Positions 47,185 through 62,300 of a stretch of 64,000 nt of DNA are shown here, piece after piece. The notes under the pieces are model-generated. The model was not told the DNA's origin. It worked only from the letters and a program-made list of their open reading frames with translations, and did not search any database. Source of the stretch: Tethya wilhelma (lineage: Eukaryota > Porifera > Demospongiae > Tethyida > Tethyidae); NCBI GenBank assembly GCA_964030475.1, contig CAXIPT010000001.1:14884769-14948768 (forward strand), given 5' to 3'. Positions within the stretch are counted from its first letter, which is position 1. Each line of letters starts with the position of its first letter. The position numbers were made by a program, and so were the translations under genes.

Positions 47185-49989
47185 ACCCCCAGTGCTGGTG
47201 TTGGTCGTACTGGTACATTCATAGCCATTGATGTAGTCCTGGAGCAGATAGCCAAGGAGCAGGTGGTGGACATTGCAGGAGCTGTGAACAGAATGAGACT
47301 ACAGAGAATGAAGATGGTCCAGACACTGGTAAGATACACTGATCACTCCATTTTTGAGTCTGAGATACTTTTATATTTGAACTTATCTATTGTAGGAGCA
47401 ATATGCATTTATTCATGATGCTATCTTGGAGTCTGTGACGTGTGGAGACACTCAGATCGCTGCTAGTAACCTGCGTATGGCAATACAGAAACTCCAGAGG
47501 AGGAACCCACAGACTGGCAAGACTGGGTTTGAGTCTCAGTTCCATGTGAGTAATGACCAGTGTACTCTTGAAGTCTGTTTGAACCAAGCAGGTTCTTCAA
47601 CCCAATAATGGAAAGCTTTTATTAGATGGGCTTGAGCAATCAGAACTCATATGCATGGAATTCTTTGATAGACTGTAACACGACAGCAGGCCATGCACAC
47701 ACATGGAGAATGTGTAGCATATGATCATGGATCTGTTAGCTGGCACATAATTATAGAAAGTGTAAATTATAATAAAAAATTACTTTCAGTTAGTCAGTTT
47801 ACATGAAATGACCAAGTACATTCCTAATAGGTGGAGGTGTTCACTATAGTATTATGTTGATTTAGGGTATTCTGTATGCACTTGCATACATGCATGACTT
47901 GGTAGTCACTCTGCTGTAATCAATATGTAGGATACAGTTCCTTATTTTGAGGGCATGTTACTTCCTTATTGGTTTGAAGGAAATATTGGTAAGGGAAATA
48001 GCCTGAGAGGTGTACTTGTCTTGGGGTGGACCACCTGCTCTGTGTGTGAGGTTTTCAGTATGTGTGTCCTCTATTAGGTTTGTAGTTGTACTTCAAGCAT
48101 TTCCCCTTTGAGTACTGCCTAGTAAGAATGTATTTCAATTAGCTCCAGTTATGTTTGGAATATGCAATCAAGTAGGCTGTGTGTGGTATGTTGTAGATCT
48201 ACATGTTGAAAGTGTTTCTTGAGATTAGCTAACAATAATGGTGTACACAAACAAACTAACTTCACCTCTCACACTGTGTGTTCAACTCTCCAAGAGCTGC
48301 ACACTTCTGTGTGTCTGCTCTTGGAAGATGCAGTTAGCTACATCTCCTGTATGAATAGTATTGATGATGCTGAGCACATGTCACTTGTTCATTGTGTATA
48401 AAGTAGATCATCCCAAGCTAGCTCTCTCAAAATCATTTCATGCCTATATTCTCCTGTAGGTCCTTGGTCAAGTATCTCCCAGTCCTAATGATGTCCCCAA
48501 TAATCAAGCTAAGCGTTTTCCTGACAAGAATCGCAACACTGACTACCTTCCATGTATGTACATGTACAGTTACTGTAGCAAACACACAATTCTATGGCAA
48601 CCGTGTTTATTTTGCAGCTGACCGTTGGCGTGTGTTGCTGAAGGGTGAGCAGCCTGACTATATCCATGCAGTGTTAGCCAATGTGAGTTGATAATAATAC
48701 ATCCACTATGTAACTTGGTCTCACATTATGCCACTATCAAGTCTGGCTAACTAGTTGGTAATGGTCGTCAACATAAGAACCTCCTTATGATGTAGGTTTT
48801 TTTAGGAAACACTTTGACAACCAATCTGGTAGCTATTATCCAGAACAATACTGAGATTTATAGATTGGACTTTGCTATCCATAAGCAACCATCATGTTAT
48901 TCTCTGTATTTCTTCAGGGTTACAAGCATCAGAAAGCATTCATCATGGCTGAGGGTCCTCTGGCTAACACAGCTAGGAACTTCTGGAAGATGATCCACTC
49001 ACGAAGGTGTGGGGTTGTGGTTATGCTGTCAGAGTTAGTGGAAAATGGACAGGTGAGTTGGTAGTAAGCACCATGCTTAGACTTTCTGTTGATGAGTGTA
49101 CTAGAATATTCTCAGCATTCTTAGATATGATGCATTATTCTGAAGCTTCTTATTGTCTCATTTGATGACTTCATGGTTTCACAGGAGAGTAGCTACCAGT
49201 ACTGGCCTAGTAGTGGAACACAAAACTGTGGTGAATTCACTGTTGACCTGGTTGGAGAGGAACAGCTGAAGGGATTTACCATCAGGACCCTCAGTGTGCT
49301 AGAAGATAAGGTACAAACATTGCATACATGACTTACCATGTTGATGTATATTGTTATGGTGGTTTCTAGTCTCAGAAGGCTCACCAAGTGACTCAGTTCC
49401 ACATCACCAACTGGACACCTGATGGAAGGTGCTCCAACCTTCAGACCATCACTGATGTGATTGAGGAGATGGCCAAAGTACAAAGGAGAACTGGAAACCA
49501 CCCCATTGTCATCCACTGCAAGTAAGTGCTGCATATGCTTTAGGTACTTTTGTATGTTCACCTATTTTCCTTATTATGTCTCTTTATTAACATTGTTACT
49601 TGTTTCAGTTTATCTTGCAGTTAGAATAATGTTATCATGTGTGATTTTGGATTGAATATCTTCCCATCCAGTGACACTGTGACTCGCTCTGGAATGTTCT
49701 GTGTCACAGCCTCTACTATTGAGCGCTGTAAAACAGAAGGTGTGGTGGATGTCTTCCAGGTGGTGAAGGCTCTCAGGGTCCAGAAACCAGGAGCAGTTCC
49801 CACTGTGGTGAGGAATTCAGTGTAGCTAAGTATTGATCAGTGAACCTGTACATAAAATATTATCTACCATGTCAGTATTTTTCATTTTGCTGTTGTTGTT
49901 GTTTTCAGGGACATTATCAGTTGGTGTTTGAAGCTGTTCTCGCTTACCTTGACTCTTTTGATACATACGCTAACTTTCAAAATGTTTAA
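46867..49989 (+). CDS. Receptor-type tyrosine phosphatase, D1 (C-terminal half) and D2 domains
   Basis: Exons 46867-47027, 47193-47328, 47396-47545, 48460-48553, 48618-48682, 48918-49052, 49185-49310, 49370-49521, 49672-49807 and 49909-49989 join in consistent phase. D1 starts at LTGSNERPLKVTQYHFTAWP with an intact WPD loop and the full P-loop VHCSAGVGRTG (split by the first intron), then a Q-loop region. D2 runs from FPDKNRNTDYLPSDR to the stop TAA at 49987; its P-loop is IHCNDTVTRSG (Cys and Arg kept, SAGVG lost) and its WPD position reads WTPDG, so it is likely weak or inactive. The D1 N-terminal half and the membrane segment are missing at n46832. It is probably the cytoplasmic end of receptor X. 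Dephosphorylates phosphotyrosine on substrates at the inner membrane. Confidence 0.92.
47145..47182. repeat. (TC)n tract in the intron splitting the D1 P-loop
   Basis: CT repeat that also serves as the polypyrimidine tract just before the acceptor at 47192. Confidence 0.9.
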
Positions 49990-50355
49990 AAGATATGTTT
50001 GATTAAATATTATGTTTTCAATTATTTTTTTAGTTTTAATACATGAATGTAATTTTTTTATCTAAAATTAATTTGGTGTTTTTGCGAACACATAGTTTAC
50101 GTGTATAAAACTATAACTATATCTAATTCATGTGTGTTTTACTCTTCCCATCATTGAATACCGGTACATTATAATTTTAAGGACACGTGCTCTATGTAAA
50201 GGTCGTCATGCGCATATGCATGCACGCACGCGCGCGCGCGTGGCCCGGGCCTCTCTTTTACCGCTGCGGGGGAAAACATACTATTCAAATTCCCTGGCCC
50301 CGTAGTTTTACAAAAGTACGCTACGTTTGAAGGCCAAGTCAATGAAGAAGACCTA
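49990..50355. promoter_or_regulatory. Spacer between receptor X phosphatase stop and receptor Y start
   Basis: 366 bp containing an AT-rich 3' flank and then a GC-rich patch with alternating CGCGCGCG at about 50227-50240 and GCCCGGGCC. Likely holds the receptor Y promoter (inference). Confidence 0.45.
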
Positions 50356-53300
50356 ATGGCTCGTGTGTGGATTGCTGTTTTTCTACTCTACGTATACTCA
50401 CTGAACAGAGCACTAGTGCTGGCTCAAGTTCCAGGTGAGCAGCTTTCTATGTATATTTTCTGTGATCAGTCACGCACCGCACGCGCAATCAACAAACACG
50501 GTCACGGCTGTGACTAGACTGTAGATGTTCACTCTCTCATAGTTAGCTGTGCGAGCATTACTGTCATGGATTGGCGTCAGCATAGAACTGCTAACTTGAA
50601 TAGCGGCTAGATACAGCTAGATAGTGTAGCAGTACTACTTCTGGCATAGATATTTACGTAGTGTATAAATATCTATGCTTCTCTGTTCTGGCTTCTCTCT
50701 GGCGCCGCGCAGCTAGATCACGCGAGCCATAGTTTGCTGAGTTAGCAATGTTTGTATGCATGTCATCACCGACAGTGCAGTGATTGCATCTTCTGTACAC
50801 ACATACTGTCTGCTCTCTCATCTTCAACATGGCAGCGGTGTGAGCCAGGCAAGGCTCACGCAGGAGTGAATAGTTCCTGCACTGCCCATTCCTACACTAC
50901 ATTTTTTTTGAAATTTTTACTACTTGTTCATTCAAAGCTTCAGTAGCAGCTACGTGCACCTAACTGTACACTAAATGTTATTAAACAGAAGAGCATAACA
51001 GCTTTGCTATGTATTTGTTGATGCCAAATGGTTACCCTGAAATCGTCAGTTTCCTAGCACATGCACAATGCTATCACTCTTATCATGCAAGAAAATCTTA
51101 GTTGTTTCCTCAAGTTAGCCTGCATTATAATACTCAAACACAGGCTTGTGACTTTTAACTGTACAGTTGTGAAATTTTTAGGTTGTTGTGATAGGACCAG
51201 CCAACCATAGTCTTGCTTTGACCATTATCTGCTTTTCTCAAGTGCCTTGCAGTCACATGAGAGCCTTGATGACAGTTACGCACATATAGTTCTGCCTGTA
51301 TACTTTAGTCAAAAGTTGATATAGTTAAGCCTTTATGCATACTTGATATGTGAAAATGTTAACTGAATCAATTTGTGATCGATATGCATAGGTTCAGTTG
51401 AGTTTATCTTCACACACAATAATTATTGTTGTTATCATTATTCAGGGGGTGCATGCATGCACTACAGCTTTCAAAATGCCATGCTTAGCATAAGCTCAGT
51501 TTGTGTTTGTTCCTCTTAATATTGTGATACTAGTTTCTTGAGAGTGACACCAACCATAGTCTAAGAGTGTAGCTGATACTCCCTTTGCTGTATCTAATAG
51601 CCAGCATACGTTCCACTATAGAAACTCATTTGTATTCATTATGGGTTCTACTGTACCTAAAAGTGACAAACTCCCTACCACAGATACAAGATTCCTCTAG
51701 ATTATTGTACATAATTAATTATAGTTATGTAGGATCTATGGCCTCATTGTGATTGTCCCCTCTTCTGTAGTTCATATGTACTACACCTGTAGGTGACATC
51801 TGTTACATCTTCTATTGTACTGTTCAGATTCCAATGTGATGTTGTAACCCCTTGCTATAATACTGTACTAAATCTTTCTGAGCATATGCCTAGTAGCATG
51901 TTTAGCTATGTTGTGGTGTTCTAGGTTTGTTACCAGAGAAGCCATTCCACTTGACCTTCTCTTAATTGTGTGTTGCTGACAGCTTTAACAAAACGCTCAC
52001 TTGATTGGGGAGTACTGACATGTGGCTTCAAGACAAAAGCTTTTCATTAAGGATTGTCAACATCCCTTAGAGCAAGTGCATCTGACGTGCATGCACATTC
52101 CTATCAGTAAAAATACTGATGTGAAATTGACAATATTTATCGTTTTGAATTCACACAGGAATTGAAAGTTTATTGAAGCAAGACAAGAATGTTACTGATT
52201 TACTAGACTATTCACACATGACTGCATCATGATTATAACCTTTGGCACAAGCATGCAGGCAATAATTGGGAAGATTCCTTTAGATTCGGGATATAGATAA
52301 GAATAAGATATATCACCATAATCCACCTGCATGCAATACTCATGGTAGCAGTGTACAGCTGTCAATCACTTCCATAGTTATAGCCAATTGTATAAATCTA
52401 GATTAGTGTTCATGGTTTGTGGGTGATTTCACCCATACTCATTAATTTTGGGTTCACTAGGCTTGAAGTCTCCCCTTTCTTTCCATTCACGAGTGAAAAC
52501 TACATAGGTCATAGGGAAGAGCTTATAGCTGGGTACAAGGCTATCCCTGTCCATTCACTGATCAGCAACTTACAAGTTTGTAGCCTGGGTACAAGCATCC
52601 ATAATCACACTCTAAACTATGGGATCAATTACTAATCATCTAGTTATTTACTCGAGTAAGGTGCAAACTTTGTTAACCTCCATGAATCACAGTTGTAAGT
52701 TGTAGGGATTGTAATTACACTTGCCGAACCATAAGATTAATTATTATAATCATTAATTTTATTTTATAGCTATTTGTATCCTGGGAAGACATACTATTAA
52801 TTAATTTTTCACACTGTGAAAAACGTGAACAAGGGAAAAACCGAGGGCAATGGGTATAATATTTCCTTCAGTTTTTCCCTTCATATTTCCCTCGGTTTTA
52901 TAATAGCTATGTCAGTGTCCTTATTTCTGTTAAAGTGTCTGAAAAGAAACTCCAGTGCTTCGAAGAAATTTCAGAAGTCTGTCTTGAAGAACACAATGTT
53001 AGTGTTGCTTTCCCTCGTATATAATAGCTATTCGTTCTCTGTTTCAATTAGTGTAAATTTTAGCATATAAACTGCTGAAGCTGACTAAGTCAAAAACTAG
53101 TGAGAAATCTAAGGCTTAAAGTGCCAGGATACAAGCACTTTAGAATATGCCTATACTCAGTCTGACGGGCATTATTGAAATATACCCTTAATATTGGTAA
53201 ACCTGAGGGCAAAGCTTTATTTATTTCTGATTATTCCCTAGTAAGGCATGTTCTAACATATACAATCTTCCGGGATACCTGTTGTAACGCTAGATATCAC

Positions 53301-56300
53301 CTCATAGTTGTCATGGTAGCTGAGGCTGCCCACAGGTAAGAATACTGTTTGATTATGATTCTATTACTTTTCCTCAGAGCTGACCCTCTTACTCAATGGT
53401 GAGGTTATACCTGAACATGAAGCACTAGACAAGGAAGATGTGGGTACAACTGCAGCTGGTGCACTCTCTGTTGTGTTTTCTAGTCCTGGAGGAAATCCTA
53501 GAATTATCTACCCAAGTGGTTACCCAATAGAACCAGCTCACTTTTGGGATGAGTCAATTGCAACACTCTCTGGGAATACTTCACGAATCATCCGTTTGTC
53601 ACGAGGAAGAGATGAGAGACAATGTTGTGTTCATGAAGGAGTCTGGAGATTTTTAGTTCCTGATGGCAATGGAGAGAGGACCATCTATGTTGGACTATAC
53701 ACCCATGGTAGGGATAATTGATGCATGGGCTAATACCATTATTATTTATGCCAATATAATTATAGTACAAATTACTAATGTACTCTTGTTATAATACACA
53801 GGTGAAACCAATAGAGGTGTTTTAAATACTATAACCTCATCAGATGTCACATTGACAGCAGTTAGTCCCCTGTTGACTGAGCCTCCAACCTATACTCTTA
53901 CTGTTGCTACTGATGGAGGACCTCCTACTAACGTTAGCTGGACAGGAGATGGAGTTACAATCCTAGACAATATTGTAAATGTTAGAAGTGATAGTGGTAG
54001 TGATTTGGAGAATGCTCGCTATACCAACACACTGATGGCAAGAGGGAGACCAAGTGGTTTCATCACATTTACTGCTAGCAACAGACGTACCTCAACTCCT
54101 AAAAATATACAAATTACTATTCCATGTAAGTTTATGTGTGTGCCTATTCATTCCCACTGTGTACTCTATAACAAGATATAGCATACAAAATGTCCATGAT
54201 TCTATACATTATTACAAGAATTTGAAATAAACAACAAATTCCTATAATAATTATTATATGTGAGTCTTTTAATATTCACAGTTCCTGGCCCACCTACTAA
54301 TGTTCAAGCATCACAAGTTGGAGAGGGACAAGTCCAAATCACTTGGACTAGCGTAACTAGTGCTACTGCTGGATACCGTCTTAGTGTGACTGGCCAGCCA
54401 ACTGCTAACATTTCTTCTTCAGCAACTAATCATACTATATCTGATATTGTTGACCCTGGTACTCTTGAAATTTCTATTGTGTCTCTTTCTATAATGAATG
54501 GACATGTCCTGTACAGTGGCGGGACAACCACTAGTGTTGAACTGTTAGGTAATGTTGTTATATTACTATTGTAATAATTACTTATTTTCTATTTACCCAT
54601 GTCTTATTCTATATAGCTCTTCCAACTCCTGTCATCTTGAGTTCCTCTTCAGTTCTGTCCTCAAAATCTTTAAGAGTTGAGTGGTCACTGTCTTCTGGTA
54701 GTGGGAATAAGCCTGCTGATGATTTTAACATAACCTACACACGTACAAGTTGTCCACCTGAGGATACAGGTTCTGTGACAGTCAGTGATGGCTCATTACA
54801 TACAAGAGATATTGATGGACTTGAAGAGTTCAGCACATACACTGTCACAGTGACAGCTGTGTATAGGTTTGGAAGTTCTAATTCATCCATTATGAAAGGA
54901 AGTAATGAAACAATGACATTGCAAACTCAGTCCGCTGGTAAGCTATAATTTTCTCAAAATTGAAATTCCTTCTAAACTTCAATACTACTTACTAGCTCCC
55001 TCTAGTGCTCCATCAGGCCTCTCTGTAGGAAATATGGCAGCTACTTCTGTGGAGCTCTCTTGGAATGAATTGCCTTGTCTTGATCAAAATGGTGACATCA
55101 CTGGCTACATGATACGAAATGTTGGAGACTCACAGACCACCACTAACTCATCCTCTGGTGCATCAAGGACTTACACAGTTGAGGGCTTAATTCCTTTCAC
55201 AGAGTACTCTTTTTCAGTAGCTGCTATGAATAGTAATGGTACTGGACCATTCTCTGAGAAACCCTTGAATGTCACAACAGCTGAGAGTAGTGAGTTCGAC
55301 TATCATCACTTTTGTCAATTGTTCATTTGTGTGTTAAAAGCGATTCCTACATTTTGTGATACAATGTAACATACACATGCACTTACTATATTTTCTCTTC
55401 ACCTTCCCTCTCTTCATCATATTCTTCCTCAGCTCCTAGTGCTGTTCGCTCACTGGCTCTCACTCCTCAGTTCACAACAGTTGATGTAACCTGGCTTGAA
55501 CCTGCCACACCAAATGGGATTATTACAATGTATGAGGTCTCATATACAAATGTTGACAGCACAGTCAGGACCATAAATACCACAACATTGAGTGCCACAA
55601 TCTCTTCCCTACAACCTGAGACAAGTGTCACTGTTACAGTGAGAGCATCCACAAGTGCTGGAGCCGGAGAGAGTGTTACTCTCACTACCACCACCCTGCC
55701 CATGCTAGGTAAATATAGAGTTGTGAGATCCACAATTTTTACAGTTTGATTTAATGTCATTTGTGAACTACTATACCTTAAATTATTTTTCTCAGAGCTA
55801 AAACTCCTACTAAATGGTGAGGTTATACCTGAACATGAAGCACTAGATAAGGAAGATGTGGGTATACAGGCAAATCCAGATGGTGCACTCTCTGTTGTGT
55901 TTTCTGGTTCTGGAGGAGATCCTAGAATTATCTATCCATCTGGTTTCCCTGTTAGTCCACCAAGTACTGGTCACATTTTTAGATTTGACACTGAGACATT
56001 CTCTAATGGCTCACAAATCCTCCGTCTGTTGAGAAGAGAAGAGATAAGGCAATGTTGTGAACATGAAGGAGTCTGGAGATTTATAGTTCCTGATGGCAAT
56101 GGAGAGAGGACCATCTATGTTGGACTATACACCCGAGGTGAGTTACATTGCAGCCAGGAGATATGTAACATGTACTGAGTGATCTGTATACTCTTAATTT
56201 GTATATACAGATGAAACCAATAGAGGAGTTTTGAATGCTATAACCTCATCAGATGTCACATTGACAGCAGTTAGTCCCCTGTTGACTGAGCCTCCAACCT

Positions 56301-59300
56301 ATACTCTTACTGTTGCTACTGATGGAGGACCTCCTGGTAGTGTTAGCTGGACAATAGGTGGAGCACCAATCCCAGACAGCACTGTGACTACAAGCATTAA
56401 TAGTAACAGCCAGAGTGATTTGGAGAATGCTCGCTATACCAACACACTGATGGTAAGAGGGAGACCAAGTGGTACCATCACATTTACTGCTAACAACAGA
56501 CGTACCCCAACTCCTCGAAGTATACAAATCACTATCCCATGTAAGTGTATAGCATAGATCTTCTAAAAATTTAGTTCAATTCGTTTGAGAATAGATGCAC
56601 TATATTATCTATGGTTTGAGCTTTGCCAAATTTTTAGAGATTATTTCGCATGCAACTTGAATGCCATGTGCCTGGCCCTGTGCTCATTTGTATATATGCA
56701 GGACAACCTTTGCTGAAAATTAGAGGTAAATTAGAACAATTCAGTAAAGCGTGCCAATAATAATTAAGAGGTGCCAAATTTTTAAAAGATCATTAATGCT
56801 TTATCTAATTTTCCTACTATGACTGTGTGTAAAAAATGTAGGATATGTAATATCAGCTGTTTATGAATTTGTCATAGCATGTAAATTAATTTTCTCATTC
56901 AATCTTGAAAGAAGATGTATATATAGTGGGTAGCAAAATTGAATGGAACTATAAGACATAGAAATTGACTTACTCTAGCTAGTAAACCAAATTGTATATT
57001 CACTTTATTACAATGGATCTTGACATTAATTTTTATTTTCCTTAGTTCCTGGCCCACCTAATAATGTCCAAGCATCACAAGTTGGAGAGGGACAAGTCCA
57101 AGTCACTTGGACTAGAGTAATTACTGCTACTGCTGGATATGGTCTTAGTGTGACTGGCCAGCCAACTGCTAACATTTCTTCTTCAGCAACTAATCATAAC
57201 ATATCTGATATTGTTGATCCTCGTACTCTGGAGATCTCTATTGTGTCTCTTTCTACAATGAATGGACATATTCTGTACAGTGCTGGGACAACCACTAGTG
57301 TTGAACTGTTAGGTAATGTTGTTTTACTCTCATATTACTATTGTAATTATTTTCTATTTACCCATGTCTTATTCTAGCTCTTCCAACTCCTGTCATCTTA
57401 TTGAATTCCTCTTCAGTTCTCTCCTCAACATCTCTAAGAGTTGAGTGGTCACTGTCTTCTAGTAGTGGGAATAAGCCTGCTGATGAATTTATCATAACCT
57501 ACACACGTACAAGTTGTCCACCTGAGGATACAGGTTCTGTGACAATTGATGGCTCACTACGTACAAGAGATATTGATGAACTTGAAGAGTTCAGCACATA
57601 CATTGTCACAGTGACAGCTGTGTATAGGTTTGGAGGCTCTAATCCATCAGTTATGAAAGGAAGTAGTGAAACAATGACATTGCAAACTCTGTCCGCTGGT
57701 AGGCTATAATTTTCTCAAATTGATATTCCTTCTATACTTTTATATATACTTCTTACTAGCTCCCTCTAGTGCTCCATCAGGTCTCTCTGTACAAAATGTG
57801 ATGGCTACTTCTGTGGAGCTCTCTTGGAATGAATTGCCTTGTCTTGATCAAAATGGTGACATCACTGGCTACATGATACAATATGTTGGAGACTCACAGA
57901 CCACCACTGACTCATCCTCTGGTGCATCAAGGATTTACACAGTTGAGGGCTTGATTCCTTTCACAGAGTACAGCTTTTCAGTGGCTGCTTTGAATAGTAA
58001 TGGTACTGGACCATTCTCTGGGACACCCTTGACTTTCACAACAGCTGAAAGCAGTATGTATCCTTATCATGCATGCGCACTTAATTTGTTATTAATTTTT
58101 AGTATTTTTCCCTTCATTCTCCCTACCTCCATTTTGTCTTAGCTCCCAGTGCAGTTCTCTCACTGACTCTCACTCCTGAGTCCACAACAGTTGAAGTAAC
58201 CTGGCTTGAACCTGCCACACCAAATGGGATCATTACAATGTATGAGATCTCATATACAAATGTTGACAGCACTGTCAGGACCATAACCAGCACAACATTG
58301 AGTGCCACAATCTCTTCCCTACAACCTGAGACAAGTGTCACTGTTACAGTGAGAGCATTCACAAGTGTTGGAGCCGGAGAGGCTGTTACTAACACTACCA
58401 CCACTCTACTAGGTAAAATTAATGTTGTAAGATTGTCATGATTCTATGTTCAGTTTTGAATTCATGTCAATTTACTTTACTTAAGTCTTTAATATTTTTT
58501 CTCAGATCCGACACTCCTACTCAATGGTGAGGTTATACCTGAACATGAAGCACTAGACAAGGAAGATGTGGGTATACAGGCAAATCCAGATGGTGCACTC
58601 TCTGTTGTGTTTTCTGGTTCTGGAGGAGATCCTAGAATTATCTATCCATCTGGTTTCCCTGTTAGTCCACCAAGTACTGGTCACATTTTTAGATTTGTAA
58701 CTGAGACATTCTCTAATGGCTCACGAATCCTCCGTCTGTTGAGAAGAGAAGAGATACGGCAATGTTGTGTTCACGAAGGAGTCTGGAGATTTATAGTTCC
58801 TGATGGCAATGGAGAGAGGACCATCTATGTTGGACTATACACCCGTAGTGAGTTGAATATAAAAGCTACTGACTACAGAAGGCATCTATGATTGTACATT
58901 TACAAGGAGTGTGGCTCGCTTCGCTCGCCACGCTCCTTGCTTGTGAATGAAGCATATACTGATGTTTACTGCTAGATGCATGCAAGCACAGGCATCTGCA
59001 TAGTAATAACTGGGCAGTGAAAGGTATAAGCATGCTTGCACTGCTCCTCTTTGCAATTTGGCCAGCTCAGCAATTTACGTTTACCTAATGCTACGTGACG
59101 TCACAGACGACCCTTTTCCGACTTCCGCCATTTTTGCAATCAGCTGGCAAAGAAACTCGTTATCTGGCTAGCTGTGTTTCGTGTACAACAACAGAGAAGC
59201 AGACTCTTAGAAGCGAATGTTCTTACCTCGTTACGCTTCTTTTGTAAAAGATTGGCTCCCCTATCACGCTTCTTTGTTGGATAGCGATGCCACTGGTAAG

Positions 59301-62300
59301 CCTTGTCTGTGATCTCAAAAACAGTCAGCCATACTTGTAGCGCCTGTGATTCTATGCTAGGCTAGCACTATCTAAGCTAGCTGTCTAGGCATACTTTTCA
59401 TAGCTTGTATTCTCCACAGTCCAGAGAAAAAGTAGCATTTTAGCTCGAGGTCACATCACTTCCGGTGAACTCCCGTAACACACGGACACACGGATGGACA
59501 CAAAACTTTGCTTATAATATGATACTCATTGTTGTACAGATGAAACCAATAGAGGTGCTATAAATCCTTTAACCTCATCAGATGTCACATTGACAGCAGT
59601 TAGTCCCCTGTTGACTGAGCCTCCAACCTATACTCTTACTGTTGCTACTGATGGAGGCCCTCCTGGTAGTGTTAGCTGGACAATAGGTGGAGCACCAATC
59701 CCAGACAGCAATGTGACTAGAAATATTAATAGTAATGATCCTAGTGATTTGGAGAACGCTCACTATACCAACACACTGATGGCAAGAGGGAGACCAAATG
59801 GTACCATCACATTTACTGCTAACAACAGACGTACCCCAGCTTCTCAAAGTATACAAATCTCTAATCCATGTAAGATGTATATATACATAATATGTATATA
59901 TGTTTTATCTATTTTTCCACTGTACACTGACATGACTGTTTGCAGACAATTGCCATAAGCAAATTTATGCCCTTTAAACTCTAGTTTTTATAGTTGTCCA
60001 TGTGGATTGCACAAAAGTGACAATAATCGGCATAATATACTCATTGCTATGTAGGATACGCAATATCAGTTGCCTATAGTTATGAGCTTGTAATAGCATG
60101 TAAATTTCTCATTGAAAAGAAAATGTTTCAGTCCAGTTTAAAAATAAAAACAGTACAAGAGTAGCAAACTAATAATGACTCTGCTATGTGTCTTGACATT
60201 ACATTGCACAGTTCCTGGCCCACCTACTAATGTCAAAGCAATACAAGTTGGAGAGGGACAAGTTCAAGTCACTTGGACTGGAGTAACTAGTGCTACCAGT
60301 GGATACTATCTTACTGTGACTGGCCAGCTTACTGCTAACATTTCTTCTTTAGCAACTAATCATACTATATCTGATATTGTTGATCCTGGTACCCTTGAGA
60401 TTTCTATTGTGTCTCTTTCTACAATGAATGGACATGTCCTGTACAGTGGCGGGACAACCACTAGTGTTGAACTGTTAGGTAATGTTATTACTCTCATAAC
60501 TATTTCTATTGTATTAATTACTCATTTTTCCATATACCAATATCTTATTCTAGCTCTTCCAACTCCTGTTGTCTTGAGTTCCTCTTCAGTTCTCTCCTCA
60601 ACATCTCTAAGAGTTGAGTGGTCACTGTCTTCTGGTAGTGGGAATAAGCCTGCTGATGAATTTATCATATCCTATATCATTAATACAACAAGTTGTCCAC
60701 CTGAGGATATAGGTTCTATGACAGTGATTGGGTCGCAAAGTACAAGAGATATAGTTGGACTTGAAGAGTTCAGCACATACACTGTCACAGTGACAGCTGT
60801 GTATAGGTTTGGCACTTCTAATCCATCAGTTATGAAAGACAGTAATGAAACCATATCATTGAAAACTCCATCTGTTGGTAAGCAATAAAAAATAGCTCAA
60901 AATTGATAATTTTTCTACTTCTTTACTTTCTACTAGCTCCCTCTAGTGCTCCATCAGGCCTCTCTGTAGAAAATGTGATATCTACTTCTCTTGAGCTCTC
61001 TTGGAATGAATTGCCTTGTCTTGATCAAAATGGTGTAATCACTGGCTACATGATACGATATGTTGGAGACTCACAGACCACCACTGACTCATCCTCTGGT
61101 GCATCAAGGACTTACACAGTTGAGGGCTTAATTCCTTTCACAGAGTACTCCTTTTCAGTGGCTGCTGTGAATAGCAATGGTACTGGACCATTCTCTGAGA
61201 CACCCTTGACCGTGAGAACAGCTGAGAGCAGTGAGTTCAGACTATATTACTTTGTCATTATTGTGTTTGGCTATTCCTACATTTTGTGATACAATGTAAC
61301 ATTGCACATGCACTTAATTTGTTATTTAACTGTATTTTCTTTTCCGTGGCCCTCACACCCTCCATTTTATTCCGTTTCCCAGTTCCCAGTGCAGTTATTT
61401 CGCTGACTCTTATCCCTCAATTCACAACAGTTGAAGTAACCTGGCTTGAACCTGCCACACCAAATGGGATCATTACAATGTATGAGGTCTCATATACAAC
61501 AATTAACAGCACAGCCATAGCCATAACCAGTACAACATTGAGTGCCACAATCTCTTCCCTACAACCTGAGACAAGTGTCACTGTTACAGTGAGAGCATTT
61601 ACAAGTGCTGGAGCAGGCGAAGCTAGCAATTTCACTACCACCACCTTACCCATGCTAGGTAAGTAGGGTTGTGAGATTATCGTGATTCTATCCTCAATTT
61701 TTACAGTCATTTCAGATGAACTGCTAAATTATTTTCTCAGAGCTAGCACTTTTACTCAATGGTGAGGTTATACCTGAACATGAAGCACTAAACAAGGAAG
61801 ATGTGGGTATACAAGCAAATCCGGGTAGTGCACTCTCTGTTGTGTTTTCTGGTTCTGGAGGAGATCCTAGAATTCTCTATCCGAATGGTGACAGAATACA
61901 ACCAGAGAGTACAGGATTCTTTTGGATCAGGACAATTGCATCACTTTCTGAGGATAATTCACGAATCATCCGCTTGACAAGAAGAAGAGATGACAGACAA
62001 TGTTGTGTTCATGAAGGAATCTGGAGATTTGTAGTTCCTTATGAAAATGGAGAAAGGACCATCTATGTTGGGCTATATACACGCAGTGAGTTACATTGCA
62101 GGAGATATGTGCATGTAGCATGCATGACACCACATGTGCTAAGCTATGTGCATACTTTTGTGTACAGATGAAACCAATAGAGGTGTTTTGAATGCTATTA
62201 CCTCGTCAGATGTCACATTGACAGCAGTTAGTCCCCTGTTGACTGAGCCTCCAACCTATACTCTTACTGTTGCTACTGATGGAGGACCTCCTGGTAGTGT

